NCBI RefSeq assembly: GCF_900106525.1
Contig: NZ_FNOG01000001.1
Span: 634,128-698,127, forward strand
Direction: 5' to 3'
DNA: 64,000 bases
Source of the DNA: Lysobacter enzymogenes
GTDB lineage: Bacteria; Pseudomonadota; Gammaproteobacteria; Xanthomonadales; Xanthomonadaceae
Below the pieces are notes generated by a model. It saw only the letters and a program-made list of their open reading frames with translations, had not been told where the DNA came from and made no database searches. The position numbers and the translations under genes were made by a program. Below are positions 53,746 through 64,000 of the stretch, piece by piece. Numbering within the stretch: the stretch's first letter is position 1; every line of letters starts with the position of its first letter.

Positions 53746-54672
53746 TTACTGGCCCTTGCCGGCCTGCTCGGCGCGCTTGGCTTCGAGCTTGTCGCGGTTG
53801 TCCACCGCCGACTTCTCGCCCGCGAACGGGTTGAGCTTGCGCAGGTTGCTCGGGTAATCCGGCCACTTGCCGGTCAGCGCCGGGTGGTTGGGATCGTTCT
53901 GCTGCAGCACGCGCTTGGCGTCGCCGGCCAGGCCCTGGTTGTCCAGGCCCTCGTAGGACTTCAGCAGCACCGCCACCGCGTCGTACTGGTAGCGGCTCTG
54001 CGGGTAGGTCTCGAGCAGGAACTTGGCGCGGTCGGCCGCGGCCACGTAGGCGGTGCGGCGCAGGTAATACAGCGAGACGTCGAGCTCGTGGCGGGCGAAG
54101 GTGTCGCGCAGCACGATCATGCGCTTGCGCGCGTCTTCGGCGTAGCGGCTGTTCGGGTAGCGCTCGACCACGATCTGGAAGTCGTTGTAGGCCTGCATCG
54201 GCGTGGCCAGGTCGCGGCGGCTCACGTCCAGGCGCCAGACCTTCTGCAGGAACACCGTGTCGCGGCTGGAATTGACCAGGCCGCGCAGGTAGTACAGATA
54301 GGCGATGTTGCGGTGGGTCGGGTAGGTGCGGATGAAGCGGTCGATGCTGCTGATCGCGTCGTCGTGCTTGCCCGACTTGTACTGGGCGTAGGCGGTTTCG
54401 ATCAGCGCCTGCTCGGTGTACGGGCCGTACGGGTACTGGGCGACCAGGCGGCGGAAGCTGACCTCGGCCGAGGCCCAGTTGCCGTTGGTCATCGACTTGT
54501 GGGCCTTCTCGTAGATCGCCTCGACCGGCTGGCCTTCGTCGCTGTCCTTGTTCTTCTTGAACATCTTGCCGACCCGCGAGCAGCCGGTACCGGCCACGGC
54601 AACGATCAGCAGCAGGGAAACAAGGCGCAGGACGGCGCGGGACGGGGTGGAACGTACGGTCATGGCAGGCAT
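53746..54672 (-). CDS. bamD: Outer membrane assembly lipoprotein BamD
   Basis: 308 aa lipoprotein of the BAM complex. Signal peptide with lipobox-like AGTGC (Cys at about residue 31), then five TPR-like repeats ([48 protein letters not shown] is the first pair). Essential with BamA for beta-barrel insertion. Starts at 54,672 or 54,663 are possible; neither has a clear ribosome site. Divergent from rluD, which it usually accompanies in gammaproteobacteria. Confidence 0.92.
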   Translation of the reverse strand: MPAMTVRSTPSRAVLRLVSLLLIVAVAGTGCSRVGKMFKKNKDSDEGQPVEAIYEKAHKSMTNGNWASAEVSFRRLVAQYPYGPYTEQALIETAYAQYKSGKHDDAISSIDRFIRTYPTHRNIAYLYYLRGLVNSSRDTVFLQKVWRLDVSRRDLATPMQAYNDFQIVVERYPNSRYAEDARKRMIVLRDTFARHELDVSLYYLRRTAYVAAADRAKFLLETYPQSRYQYDAVAVLLKSYEGLDNQGLAGDAKRVLQQNDPNHPALTGKWPDYPSNLRKLNPFAGEKSAVDNRDKLEAKRAEQAGKGQ

Positions 54673-54768
54673 CGACAGGCGCCGGAGGCACGAAGAGCCG
54701 ATAATAGCAGTCCGCGGGTCCGAGCCCTTAACCGGACCCGTCTTCCCTCACGAGCCCCCGACGCCGCA
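54673..54768. promoter_or_regulatory. Divergent bamD / rluD promoter region
   Basis: Contains GATAAT (54,700-54,705, plus) which also reads TATTAT on the minus strand, either of which could be a -10 box, and an 8-bp inverted repeat CGGGTCCG/CGGACCCG (54,715-54,740). No good -35 boxes are seen. Confidence 0.35.
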
Positions 54769-55743
54769 ATGACCGACTCCCGCCAGACCCTCACCGCGAC
54801 CGTGCCCGACGCCGCCGCCGGCCGCCGCTTCGACGCGGTCCTGGCCGAACTGTTCCCCGATTACTCGCGCTCGCGCCTGGCCGCCTGGATCAAGACCGGC
54901 GACGCCCGCCTGAACGGCCGCGAGGTGCGCCCGCGCGACCCGGTCCAGGGCGGCGAGACGGTCGAATTGAACGTGGTCCTGGACACCCAGACCCACGCCA
55001 TAGCCGAGGACATCGCCCTGGACGTGCTGTACGAGGACGCCGAGGTGATCGTGCTCGACAAGCCGGCCGGGCTGGTCGTCCACCCCGGCGCCGGCAACCC
55101 CGCCGGCACCCTGGTCAACGCCCTGCTGCACCGCGACCCGTCGCTGGCCGCGCTGCCGCGCGCCGGCATCGTCCACCGCCTGGACAAGGACACTTCCGGG
55201 GTCATGGTGGTGGCGCGGACCCTGCCGGCGCACACCTCGCTGGTCGATCAGCTGTCCGCGCGCGAAGTCCACCGCCAATACCTGGCCGTGGTGGTCGGCG
55301 CGCTGGTCTCCGGCGGCACCGCCAACGCCGCGATCGACCGCCACCCGCGCGACCGCCTGCGCATGGCCGTGCGCGAGGACGGCCGCGACGCGGTCACCCA
55401 TTACCGCCTGCGCGAGCGCTTCCGCGCCCACACCTTGTTGGAGTGCCGCCTGGAAACCGGCCGCACCCACCAGATCCGCGTGCACATGCAGCACTTCAAG
55501 CATCCCATCGTCGGCGATCCGCTCTACGGCGGCCCGCTCAAGCTGCCCAAGGGCGCCAGCGATTCGCTGGTGGAAGCCCTGCGCGGCTTCAAGCGCCAGG
55601 CGCTGCACGCCGAGACCCTGGAATTCGTCCACCCGGTCAGCGGCGAGCCGGTGCGCTGCACCGCGCCGGTGCCGGCCGACATGCTGCAGCTGATCGCCGA
55701 GCTGCGCGCCGATTCGCGCGCCGCGGCCGAGGCCGGGCGGTGA
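54769..55743 (+). CDS. rluD: 23S rRNA pseudouridine synthase RluD
   Basis: 324 aa. N-terminal S4-like domain ([32 protein letters not shown]) and RluA-type catalytic domain with HRLDKDTSG, catalytic Asp139 as in E. coli RluD. It makes pseudouridines in helix 69 of 23S rRNA. The frame is open far upstream; the ATG at 54,769 gives the normal start and length. Overlaps pgeF by 4 nt. Confidence 0.95.
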   Translation: MTDSRQTLTATVPDAAAGRRFDAVLAELFPDYSRSRLAAWIKTGDARLNGREVRPRDPVQGGETVELNVVLDTQTHAIAEDIALDVLYEDAEVIVLDKPAGLVVHPGAGNPAGTLVNALLHRDPSLAALPRAGIVHRLDKDTSGVMVVARTLPAHTSLVDQLSAREVHRQYLAVVVGALVSGGTANAAIDRHPRDRLRMAVREDGRDAVTHYRLRERFRAHTLLECRLETGRTHQIRVHMQHFKHPIVGDPLYGGPLKLPKGASDSLVEALRGFKRQALHAETLEFVHPVSGEPVRCTAPVPADMLQLIAELRADSRAAAEAGR

Positions 55744-56513
55744 GCGCCGACGCGGCGAGACCTTGGATCGAAGCCGACTGGTCGGGGCCGCCGGGCGTGC
55801 GCGGCTTCACCAGCGTACGCCGCGGCCTGGGCGTGTCGCAGGCGCCGTTCGATGCGCTCAACCTGGGCACGCTCTACGGCGAGCAGCGCGACGAGCCGGC
55901 CGCGGTGCTGCGCAATCGCGAACTGCTGGCGCAGGCGGCCGGGTTGCCGTCGGCGCCGCGCTGGCTGCATCAGGTGCACGGCGCCGGCGTGGTCCGATTC
56001 GACGACGCGGGCGACGGCGGCGAACCCGAAGCCGACGCCGCGGTGACCGCCACGCCGGGCACGGTGCTGGCGATCCTCACTGCCGACTGCCTGCCGGTGC
56101 TGCTGGCGGCCGACGACGGCAGCGAAGTCGGCGCCGCCCACGCCGGCTGGCGCGGGCTCGCCGATGGCGTGCTGGAAGCCACAGTCGCGGCGATGCGCAG
56201 CGAACCCGCGCGCCTGCGCGCCTGGCTGGGCCCGGCCGCGGGGCCGCAGCGCTACGAAATCGGCGCCGACGTGCGCGACGCCTTCCTCGCCGTCGATGCC
56301 GCGACCGAAGCCGCGTTCGTCGCGACCCGGCCAGGGCATTGGCTGGTCGATCTGTACGCGCTGGCGCGGCAGCGGCTGGCGCGCGCCGGAGTGCGCGCCG
56401 ATCATATTCACGGCGGCGGGCTGTGCACGATATCGGAGCCCGACCGTTTCTATTCCCACCGCCGCGACCGCCGCACCGGACGCATGGCGACTCTGATCTG
56501 GATGCAACGATGA
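55740..56513 (+). CDS. pgeF: Purine nucleoside phosphorylase-like / polyphenol oxidase family protein (YfiH)
   Basis: 257 aa. The zinc- or copper-binding family motifs are present: [34 protein letters not shown] and the late [19 protein letters not shown]. YfiH/PgeF proteins act on purine nucleosides and in E. coli correct peptidoglycan amino acid errors. GTG 55,740 overlaps the rluD stop, matching the conserved bamD-rluD-yfiH order. Confidence 0.9.
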   Translation: MSADAARPWIEADWSGPPGVRGFTSVRRGLGVSQAPFDALNLGTLYGEQRDEPAAVLRNRELLAQAAGLPSAPRWLHQVHGAGVVRFDDAGDGGEPEADAAVTATPGTVLAILTADCLPVLLAADDGSEVGAAHAGWRGLADGVLEATVAAMRSEPARLRAWLGPAAGPQRYEIGADVRDAFLAVDAATEAAFVATRPGHWLVDLYALARQRLARAGVRADHIHGGGLCTISEPDRFYSHRRDRRTGRMATLIWMQR

Positions 56514-57343
56514 CGCACGCGGTCCCACGGACGGCTCTATTCCTTTCGCTCTGCCTCGCCGCGGCCTGCGGCGCGGTGTCCTTCGACGCGCGCGCCGGCG
56601 ACGGTTGCGACGAGCGTTCCTATGAGCTGCTGCTGGCGGCCTATCCGGGCGCGGACAGCGAGACCGGCGACGACGGCGAATTCCTGCGCACCCCCGGATC
56701 GCCCAAGCGCTGGATCAAGCTCGACGACGTGGCCTGCAAGGTCTGGCCGGCCTCGCCCGGCAAGACCTTGCTGGCGGTGCGCCTGCGCCACGACGCGGCC
56801 AGCGGCGACGTCGATGTCGCCGACCTGGAAGTGCTGGTCGCCGACTCGGCCAAGCCGCGCATCCTGCAGCGTTACCGCGAGAACGACGCGCTGACCTCCG
56901 ATGCGATGCGGATCTCCTCGGTAACCCTGGACACCGCGCGTTATCGCCTCAACGAGGCCACCACCGCTTTCGGTGTGCGCGTGACCTACAGCGGCTCTTC
57001 GCGGGTCAATCCCTACGAAAGCACGGTGCTGAACCTCTACGCCGCCGACGGCGAGAACAAGTTGCGGCCGGTGCTGAGCAACCTGCAAGTGTCGCTCGAC
57101 CGCGGCGAGTGGGACGGCAATTGCGCGGGCGAGTTCGAGACCGTGCAGCGCACCGTCGCCATCGACGCCAAGCGCGACCACGGCTACGCCGGCCTGACGG
57201 TCAACTCGGTCGCGCAGGACAACCGCAACGTCGCCAAGCGCGAGGATTGCGCCGAGGTCCAAGGGGCCAAGCGCAAGACCAGCCAGCGCCTGCCATTCGA
57301 CGGCCGCCGCTATGCGGTGCCTGCCGAGCTGCGTGGTTTGTAG
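56510..57343 (+). CDS. Exported protein of unknown function
   Basis: 277 aa. N-terminal signal peptide (PRTALFLSLCLAAACGAVSFDARAG), possibly a lipoprotein if the Cys at residue 20 is used. The mature part has a repeat-free mixed fold with WIKLDDVACKVWPA, AVRLRHDA and TVAIDAKRDHGYAGLTV; three or four further cysteines could form disulfides, fitting a periplasmic location. I do not recognise a family. It overlaps pgeF (ATGA), and its stop is one base from the next GTG start. Confidence 0.7.
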   Translation: MTHAVPRTALFLSLCLAAACGAVSFDARAGDGCDERSYELLLAAYPGADSETGDDGEFLRTPGSPKRWIKLDDVACKVWPASPGKTLLAVRLRHDAASGDVDVADLEVLVADSAKPRILQRYRENDALTSDAMRISSVTLDTARYRLNEATTAFGVRVTYSGSSRVNPYESTVLNLYAADGENKLRPVLSNLQVSLDRGEWDGNCAGEFETVQRTVAIDAKRDHGYAGLTVNSVAQDNRNVAKREDCAEVQGAKRKTSQRLPFDGRRYAVPAELRGL

Positions 57344-58062
57344 TGGGCGCGGGCGCAGTCAAAGGTTCGCGCGACACAGAGCGCCTGGGCGCGCGCGAAG
57401 GCCTGTATCCGCGCGTGCTCGGCGTGCGCTTCGTGCTGTTGCCGCGAACCTTGCGGCTGCTGCATGGGCGCAGCGGGCGCTGCGTCTATCGCGGCGAAGC
57501 CGAGGTCGAACGCGGCCACGGCCTGCTGTCGCGGGTCTTCGCCCGCATCGTGCGGCTGCCCAAGGCGTATGCCGGGCCGGTCGACGTCGAGATCCAGGCC
57601 GGCCCGAGCGGCGAGACCTGGATCCGCCGATTCGGTAAGTCGACGATGCGCTCGCGCCTGGCCGGGCGCGACGGACTGGTGCTGGAACGGCTGGGCCCGA
57701 TGCGCTTCGCGTTCGCGCTCGAACCCATCGGCGAGGCGCCCGAAGCGGCGCTGGCGCGCACGGTGTCGGCGCACACGGGCGACTCGATCACGGTCTCCTC
57801 CGCGGCGGTGCCGGCGGCGGCGATGGGCGCCCCGCGCAGCTACGGCGCCGAGCACGGCGAAGGCGACGGCCGCGACCCAGGATTGAGCTGGCGGCTGATG
57901 CGGGTGCGCGCGTTCGGCCTGCCGCTGCCGCGCGGCTGGTTCGCCGGCGTGCGTGCGCGCGAGTTCGAGCGCGAAGGGCGGTATCACTTCGAGGTCGACG
58001 CGCAGTTGCCGGTGGTGGGGTTGCTGGCGCGGTATCGCGGGTGGTTGGAGGTGGTGGAGTAG
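57343..58062 (+). CDS. DUF4166-like protein
   Basis: 239 aa. LYPRVLGVRFVLLPRTLRLLHGRSGRCVYRGEAEVERGHGLLSRVFARIVRLP followed by a beta-rich C-terminal domain (FREFEREGRYHFEVDAQLPVVGLLARYRGWL-like) resembles the DUF4166 family, which has no known activity. GTG start overlaps the preceding stop (TAGTG), so it may be translated with that exported protein. The end is close to the repeat-rich gap at 58,063-58,660. Confidence 0.65.
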   Translation: MGAGAVKGSRDTERLGAREGLYPRVLGVRFVLLPRTLRLLHGRSGRCVYRGEAEVERGHGLLSRVFARIVRLPKAYAGPVDVEIQAGPSGETWIRRFGKSTMRSRLAGRDGLVLERLGPMRFAFALEPIGEAPEAALARTVSAHTGDSITVSSAAVPAAAMGAPRSYGAEHGEGDGRDPGLSWRLMRVRAFGLPLPRGWFAGVRAREFEREGRYHFEVDAQLPVVGLLARYRGWLEVVE

Positions 58063-58660
58063 GTTGCCGTGGGGTTGCGGTGCTTGCGTTCGCGGTCGTT
58101 CGCGGCGTTGTCGTTTCAGTTGCTTGTGGAAAATGGGCTGCCTCCTGTAGGAGCGGCGCGAGCCGCGACCGCGACATCGCGCTTACGACGCAAGCCAGGT
58201 TTCGCGGTCGCGGCTCGCGCCGCTCCTACAGGGGTGCTTCGCGGCTGTTCGGCGAAAGCCGGGAGTCTGTTGGTCTATCCGAACGGTAGCCACGCCGTAG
58301 TGGGAGCGGGATCGAACCGGATTCCGGCTTTCGCGGGAATGGCGCGGGCAAAGCGCTGGGAGGGGGCGGGCTTCGGGTGGGGGCGGCGGGGCTTCGTCGC
58401 TTCGGTTGGCATGACCCAATAACCCATCCTTCGCCCTGGAATCGCCCCAAGCCGGCCGATTGGCGGCACACTCGCGACTGCGAACGGATCGCAGGCCCGC
58501 CCGGCATGGAAGCGTCCCTTTCCGCGTTACGAGTACCGTCCATGAGCTACGTTCCCGCTGGCTGGCCAGCATCGTGTTTCGGGTCCGCGCCGGCTTCCGC
58601 GCGGGATGCGCTTGGATGGACGCGGCTCGCGTCGGGCGAGAGGTACGGGGGACGCGGACG
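58063..58660. repeat. 598-bp gap with a close inverted pair of the GTAGGAGCGGCG repeat
   Basis: Plus copy 58,145-58,173 and minus copy 58,203-58,231 face each other across 29 bp and can form one long hairpin. A related palindrome (58,321-58,340) follows. The rest up to the permease shows no recognisable gene; the permease frame itself is open from 58,460 without a convincing start. Confidence 0.75.
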
Positions 58661-60268
58661 GTGAACGTCGATTCCAAGCGAATGCAGCGCTCGTGGTTCG
58701 TCCCCGGCGACTTCAACGGTTTCTTCGGCCTGGTCGTCGATAACCTGTCGATCCTCGGCTTCATCGCCGCCGCGCTGATTGGCATCTTCGGCTTCCCGGC
58801 CGAGGTCATCTACACCCGCATGTTTCCCGGCACCGCGTTCGGCGTGTTGGTCGGCAACCTCATCTATACCTGGATGGCGCGGCGGCTGGCCGCGCGCAGC
58901 GGACGCATCGATGTCACCGCGATGCCGCTGGGCCTGGACGCACCGACCAGCATCGGCATGGCGCTGCTGGTGCTCGGCCCGGCCTTCGTCGGCTTCAAGC
59001 AGGCCGGCCTGGACGAGGCCGCCGCGGCCGACGCCACCTGGAAGCTCGGCATGGCCTCGCTGGTGGTGATGGGCGCGCTGAAGTTCGTGCTGTCTTTCGC
59101 CGGCGACGCGGTCACCCGGCTGATCCCGCGCGCCGGCCTGCTCGGCTCCATCGCCGGCACCGCGCTGGTGCTGATGGGCTTCTTGCCGCTGATCGAGACG
59201 CTGCGCTCGCCGCTGGTCGGGTTCATGACGCTCGGCTTGCTGCTGTACGTGCTGGTGGCGAAGGGCAAGCTGCCGGTGAAATTGCCGGGGGTGTTCGTCG
59301 CGTTCGTGTTCGGCACGGTGTTGTTCTACGGCTTCGGTGCGCTGGGGTTGGGAGCGCCGGGCTTCGTTTGGCCGACCCCGCAACCGCTGCAACTCGTACT
59401 GCCGCTGCCCACGCTCGGCTTCATCGAAGGCCTGCCGCACACCGTGCCGTTCCTGCCGCTGCTGCTGCCGTTCGGCCTGCTGATGATCGTCGGCGGCATC
59501 AACGTCAGCGAGAGCGCGCGCGCCGCGGGCGACGATTACCGCACCCGCGACATCCTGCTGGCGGAGGCGTTCTCGACCTTGGTCGCCGGCTTCGTCGGCG
59601 GCGTCGCCCAGACCACGCCCTACATCGGCCAGCCCGCCTACAAGCACATGGGCGCGCGCAGCGGCTACACCTTGTTGACCGGCTTGTTCATCGGCCTGGG
59701 CGGCATGCTCGGCATCGTCTCGGGGCTGGTGCAGTGGCTGCCGTTGGCGGTGCTGGCGCCGATCATCGTCTACGTGGCGCTCGACATCACCACCCAGGCG
59801 TTCCAGGCCACGCCGAGCAAGCACGCCACCGCGATGGTGTTCGGCTTCCTGCCGCCGATCGCGTACATGCTGTCGATCAAGACCGGCAACCCGGCCTGGA
59901 TCGACCCGGCCCGCCACGCCGAACTGGCCAGCGCGCTCGACGGCCACGGCCTGCCGGAACTGGCGGTGATCGTGACCCTGGGCAACGGCTTCATCATGAC
60001 CTCGATGATCTGGACCTCGGCGGTGGCGGCGATGGTCGACGGCCGCCTGCGCCGCGCCGCGGCGTTCCTGCTCGGCGGCGCCGCGCTGGCGCTGTTCGGG
60101 ATCATCCATTCGGTCGACCCGCGCGGCGGCGTGTACCTGCCGTGGGCGCTGGAGGGCTTGCAGAAGGTCATCGCCTGGCAGTTCATCGGCGCCTATGTCG
60201 GGCTGGCGGCCTTGCTGATCCTGCTGTCGCTGCAGCGCGATCCGGTCGAACCGCCGGCGCAGGCTTGA
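58661..60268 (+). CDS. Permease, xanthine/uracil-SulP-like membrane transporter
   Basis: 535 aa with about twelve or thirteen membrane helices. It begins [30 protein letters not shown], and has [83 protein letters not shown] spread over residues 290-350, which recall the NCS2/AzgA and SulP fold. Substrate unknown. Start GTG 58,661 or ATG 58,682; both ribosome sites are weak. The next gene begins 52 bp later. Confidence 0.75.
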   Translation: MNVDSKRMQRSWFVPGDFNGFFGLVVDNLSILGFIAAALIGIFGFPAEVIYTRMFPGTAFGVLVGNLIYTWMARRLAARSGRIDVTAMPLGLDAPTSIGMALLVLGPAFVGFKQAGLDEAAAADATWKLGMASLVVMGALKFVLSFAGDAVTRLIPRAGLLGSIAGTALVLMGFLPLIETLRSPLVGFMTLGLLLYVLVAKGKLPVKLPGVFVAFVFGTVLFYGFGALGLGAPGFVWPTPQPLQLVLPLPTLGFIEGLPHTVPFLPLLLPFGLLMIVGGINVSESARAAGDDYRTRDILLAEAFSTLVAGFVGGVAQTTPYIGQPAYKHMGARSGYTLLTGLFIGLGGMLGIVSGLVQWLPLAVLAPIIVYVALDITTQAFQATPSKHATAMVFGFLPPIAYMLSIKTGNPAWIDPARHAELASALDGHGLPELAVIVTLGNGFIMTSMIWTSAVAAMVDGRLRRAAAFLLGGAALALFGIIHSVDPRGGVYLPWALEGLQKVIAWQFIGAYVGLAALLILLSLQRDPVEPPAQA

Positions 60269-60320
60269 GAGCCGGCGCCGCAGGCCCCAGTTCTTCCGTC
60301 TCCCCACACCGGCCCGCGCC

Positions 60321-60851
60321 ATGTCCCTGCAGAACGAACTCAACGCCGTGCCCGGCGTGACCGCGAACCCGGAGGCCGCGACCCGCGACTTCGTGTTCAA
60401 CCACACCATGTTGCGGATCAAGGATCCCCAGGCCTCGCTGGATTTCTACACCCGCGTGCTCGGCTTCACTTTGGTGCGCAAGCGCGACTTCAATGAGGCG
60501 CAATTCAGCCTGTACTTCCTGGTGCTGGTGAACGACCCGGCGCAGATTCCGGCCGAAGAGCCGGCGCGCGGGCAGTGGCTGCTGAGCCAGCGCGGCGTGC
60601 TCGAACTCACCCACAACCACGGCACCGAGCACGACGCGGACTTCGCCTACCACCACGGCAACAGCGAGCCGCGCGGCTTCGGCCACATCTGCGTATCGGT
60701 GCCGGACGTGGAAGCGGCCTGCGCGCGCTTCGAGCAGCTCGGCGTGGCGTTCCAGAAGCGCCTCACCGACGGGCGCATGAAGGACATCGCCTTCATCAAG
60801 GACCCGGACGGCTACTGGGTCGAAATCCTGCAGCCGACCTCGCGGGTCTGA
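60321..60851 (+). CDS. gloA: Lactoylglutathione lyase (glyoxalase I)
   Basis: 176 aa. Two beta-alpha-beta-beta-beta modules of the glyoxalase fold: [50 protein letters not shown] and [12 protein letters not shown], which hold the metal ligands His, Glu, His, Glu. Converts the methylglyoxal-glutathione adduct to S-lactoylglutathione. Followed by a terminator. Confidence 0.93.
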   Translation: MSLQNELNAVPGVTANPEAATRDFVFNHTMLRIKDPQASLDFYTRVLGFTLVRKRDFNEAQFSLYFLVLVNDPAQIPAEEPARGQWLLSQRGVLELTHNHGTEHDADFAYHHGNSEPRGFGHICVSVPDVEAACARFEQLGVAFQKRLTDGRMKDIAFIKDPDGYWVEILQPTSRV

Positions 60852-60898
60852 TACCCGGTTCCGGCGCCGTCCGCGGCCGCCGGGACTTCGCGCAACCG

Positions 60899-60938
60899 AT
60901 CCCCCGAGCCGCGCCCGCGGCCGGGGGATTCGTTTTTT
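60899..60938 (+). terminator. Terminator of gloA
   Basis: ATCCCCCG (60,899-60,906) pairs with CGGGGGAT (60,922-60,929), with further inner pairing, followed by TCGTTTTTT (60,930-60,938). Confidence 0.8.
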
Positions 60939-60999
60939 CCGGGCCCCGAATCGCCCGTCCCCGGTCGTCCCATTGGCTGAATTCCGCGTCTCCAGCCAT

Positions 61000-61027
61000 C
61001 TTGAAACACCCGCCAAAGCCCGCATTA
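61000..61027 (+). promoter_or_regulatory. Sigma-32-like heat shock promoter of clpB
   Basis: CTTGAAA (61,000-61,006) is the exact -35 consensus and CCGCATTA (61,020-61,027) fits the -10 consensus CCCCATNT at most positions, with a 13-nt spacer. Start near 61,034, about 60 nt before the clpB ATG. Confidence 0.75.
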
Positions 61028-61095
61028 ACAGGTCATTCGCGGCCCGCTTGGCAGACTCGCGCGGCAGCCGCCACCTACCTTTCGGAGAACCCTCC

Positions 61096-63681
<2,586 letters not shown>

Positions 63682-63705
63682 GGCGCGGGGTACATCGGAG
63701 CGACG

Positions 63706-63732
63706 AAAACGGCCCGCGATGCGGGCCGTTTT
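63706..63732 (+). terminator. Terminator of clpB
   Basis: AAAACGGCCCGC (63,706-63,717), loop GAT, GCGGGCCGTTTT (63,721-63,732) followed by TG: perfect 12-bp stem with A and T arms. Confidence 0.88.
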
Positions 63733-63784
63733 TGCGTTCGGGTTGGTGCTCGGGGCAGGGCGGTCGCGCGGTGGTTCGGGTTGT

Positions 63785-63867
63785 CGCGGTCGCGGCTTGC
63801 GCCGCTCCTAGAGGGAGAAACGTAGCCGCGATGTCCTCCTGTAGGAGCGGCGCAAGCCGCGACCGCG
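63785..63867. repeat. Inverted pair of the GTAGGAGCGGCG repeat after clpB
   Basis: Minus copy 63,785-63,813 (with CTAGAG in place of CTACAG) and plus copy 63,839-63,867, 25 bp apart, in the opposite arrangement to the two earlier pairs. It lies between clpB and the convergent partial gene. Confidence 0.8.
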
Positions 63868-63885
63868 CCACCGCAAACCCCGGCG

Positions 63886-64000
63886 TCAGCGTCCGCCAGC
63901 CGCCGTCACCGCAGCCGCCTGACGCGGCGCGATCCCCAACGCCTGCTCGATCTCGCCCGGATCGAAGCGCTTGCCGCCCTTGAACACCGCCACGACCTTG
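63886..64000 (-). CDS. C-terminal fragment of an unidentified protein, cut by the window edge
   Basis: The last 37 codons are visible: VVAVFKGGKRFDPGEIEQAL, then GIAPRQAAAVTAAGGR and a TGA at 63,888-63,886. The reading frame runs off the window at 64,000. The sequence is too short to name a family. Convergent with clpB. Confidence 0.55.
   Translation of the reverse strand, partial: KVVAVFKGGKRFDPGEIEQALGIAPRQAAAVTAAGGR

Overview
This is a GC-rich gammaproteobacterial chromosome segment of the Xanthomonadaceae type, most probably Lysobacter or a close relative. The evidence is the very high GC, the mraZ-to-ftsZ division and cell wall cluster without murD between mraY and ftsW, the lpxC / dciA / M23 peptidase / secA / Nudix-ThiE order after it, the pilSR-pilA-pilB-pilC-pilD-coaE neighbourhood next to sucCD, and short palindromic repeats with a GTAGGAGCGGCG core. 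I saw no rRNA, tRNA, CRISPR array or insertion sequence.

Positions 1-23,451 hold the dcw cluster: mraZ, rsmH, ftsL, ftsI, murE, murF, mraY, ftsW, murG, murC, ddlB, ftsQ, ftsA, ftsZ. They are nearly all joined by short stop/start overlaps and preceded by a promoter with a probable MraZ operator. Then come lpxC, divergent dciA and an M23 peptidase, secA and a Nudix-ThiE fusion gene. Together they make the peptidoglycan precursor, build the septum, start lipid A synthesis and drive Sec export.

Positions 23,631-28,151 (minus strand) carry coaE, pilD, pilC and pilB. The other type IV pilus genes, three tandem major-pilin genes and pilR/pilS, lie at 42,415-48,468. Between the two halves is a block of about 14 kb. 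It has ten plus-strand genes: GT2, methyltransferase, flippase-like membrane protein, GT4, HAD-UbiA fusion, DprE1-like oxidase, DprE2-like SDR, epimerase, FAD oxidoreductase and GtrA. Two large minus-strand membrane proteins sit directly downstream of the pilins. The UbiA-DprE1-DprE2-GtrA set matches the mycobacterial route to polyprenyl-phosphoryl-D-arabinofuranose. The best hypothesis is a pilin (or surface glycan) arabinofuranosylation system, comparable to the TfpW system of Pseudomonas aeruginosa group IV pilins. Two of the pilins have near-consensus sigma-54 promoters, which fits the adjacent PilS/PilR pair.

Positions 48,859-64,000 are mostly housekeeping: sucCD, a small RelE/ParE toxin-antitoxin pair, nadE, bamD, rluD, pgeF, two genes of unknown function, a permease, gloA and clpB (with a sigma-32-like promoter). 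A minus-strand gene is cut off by the window edge. Inverted pairs of the GTAGGAGCGGCG repeat occupy the gaps after nadE, the DUF4166 gene and clpB.
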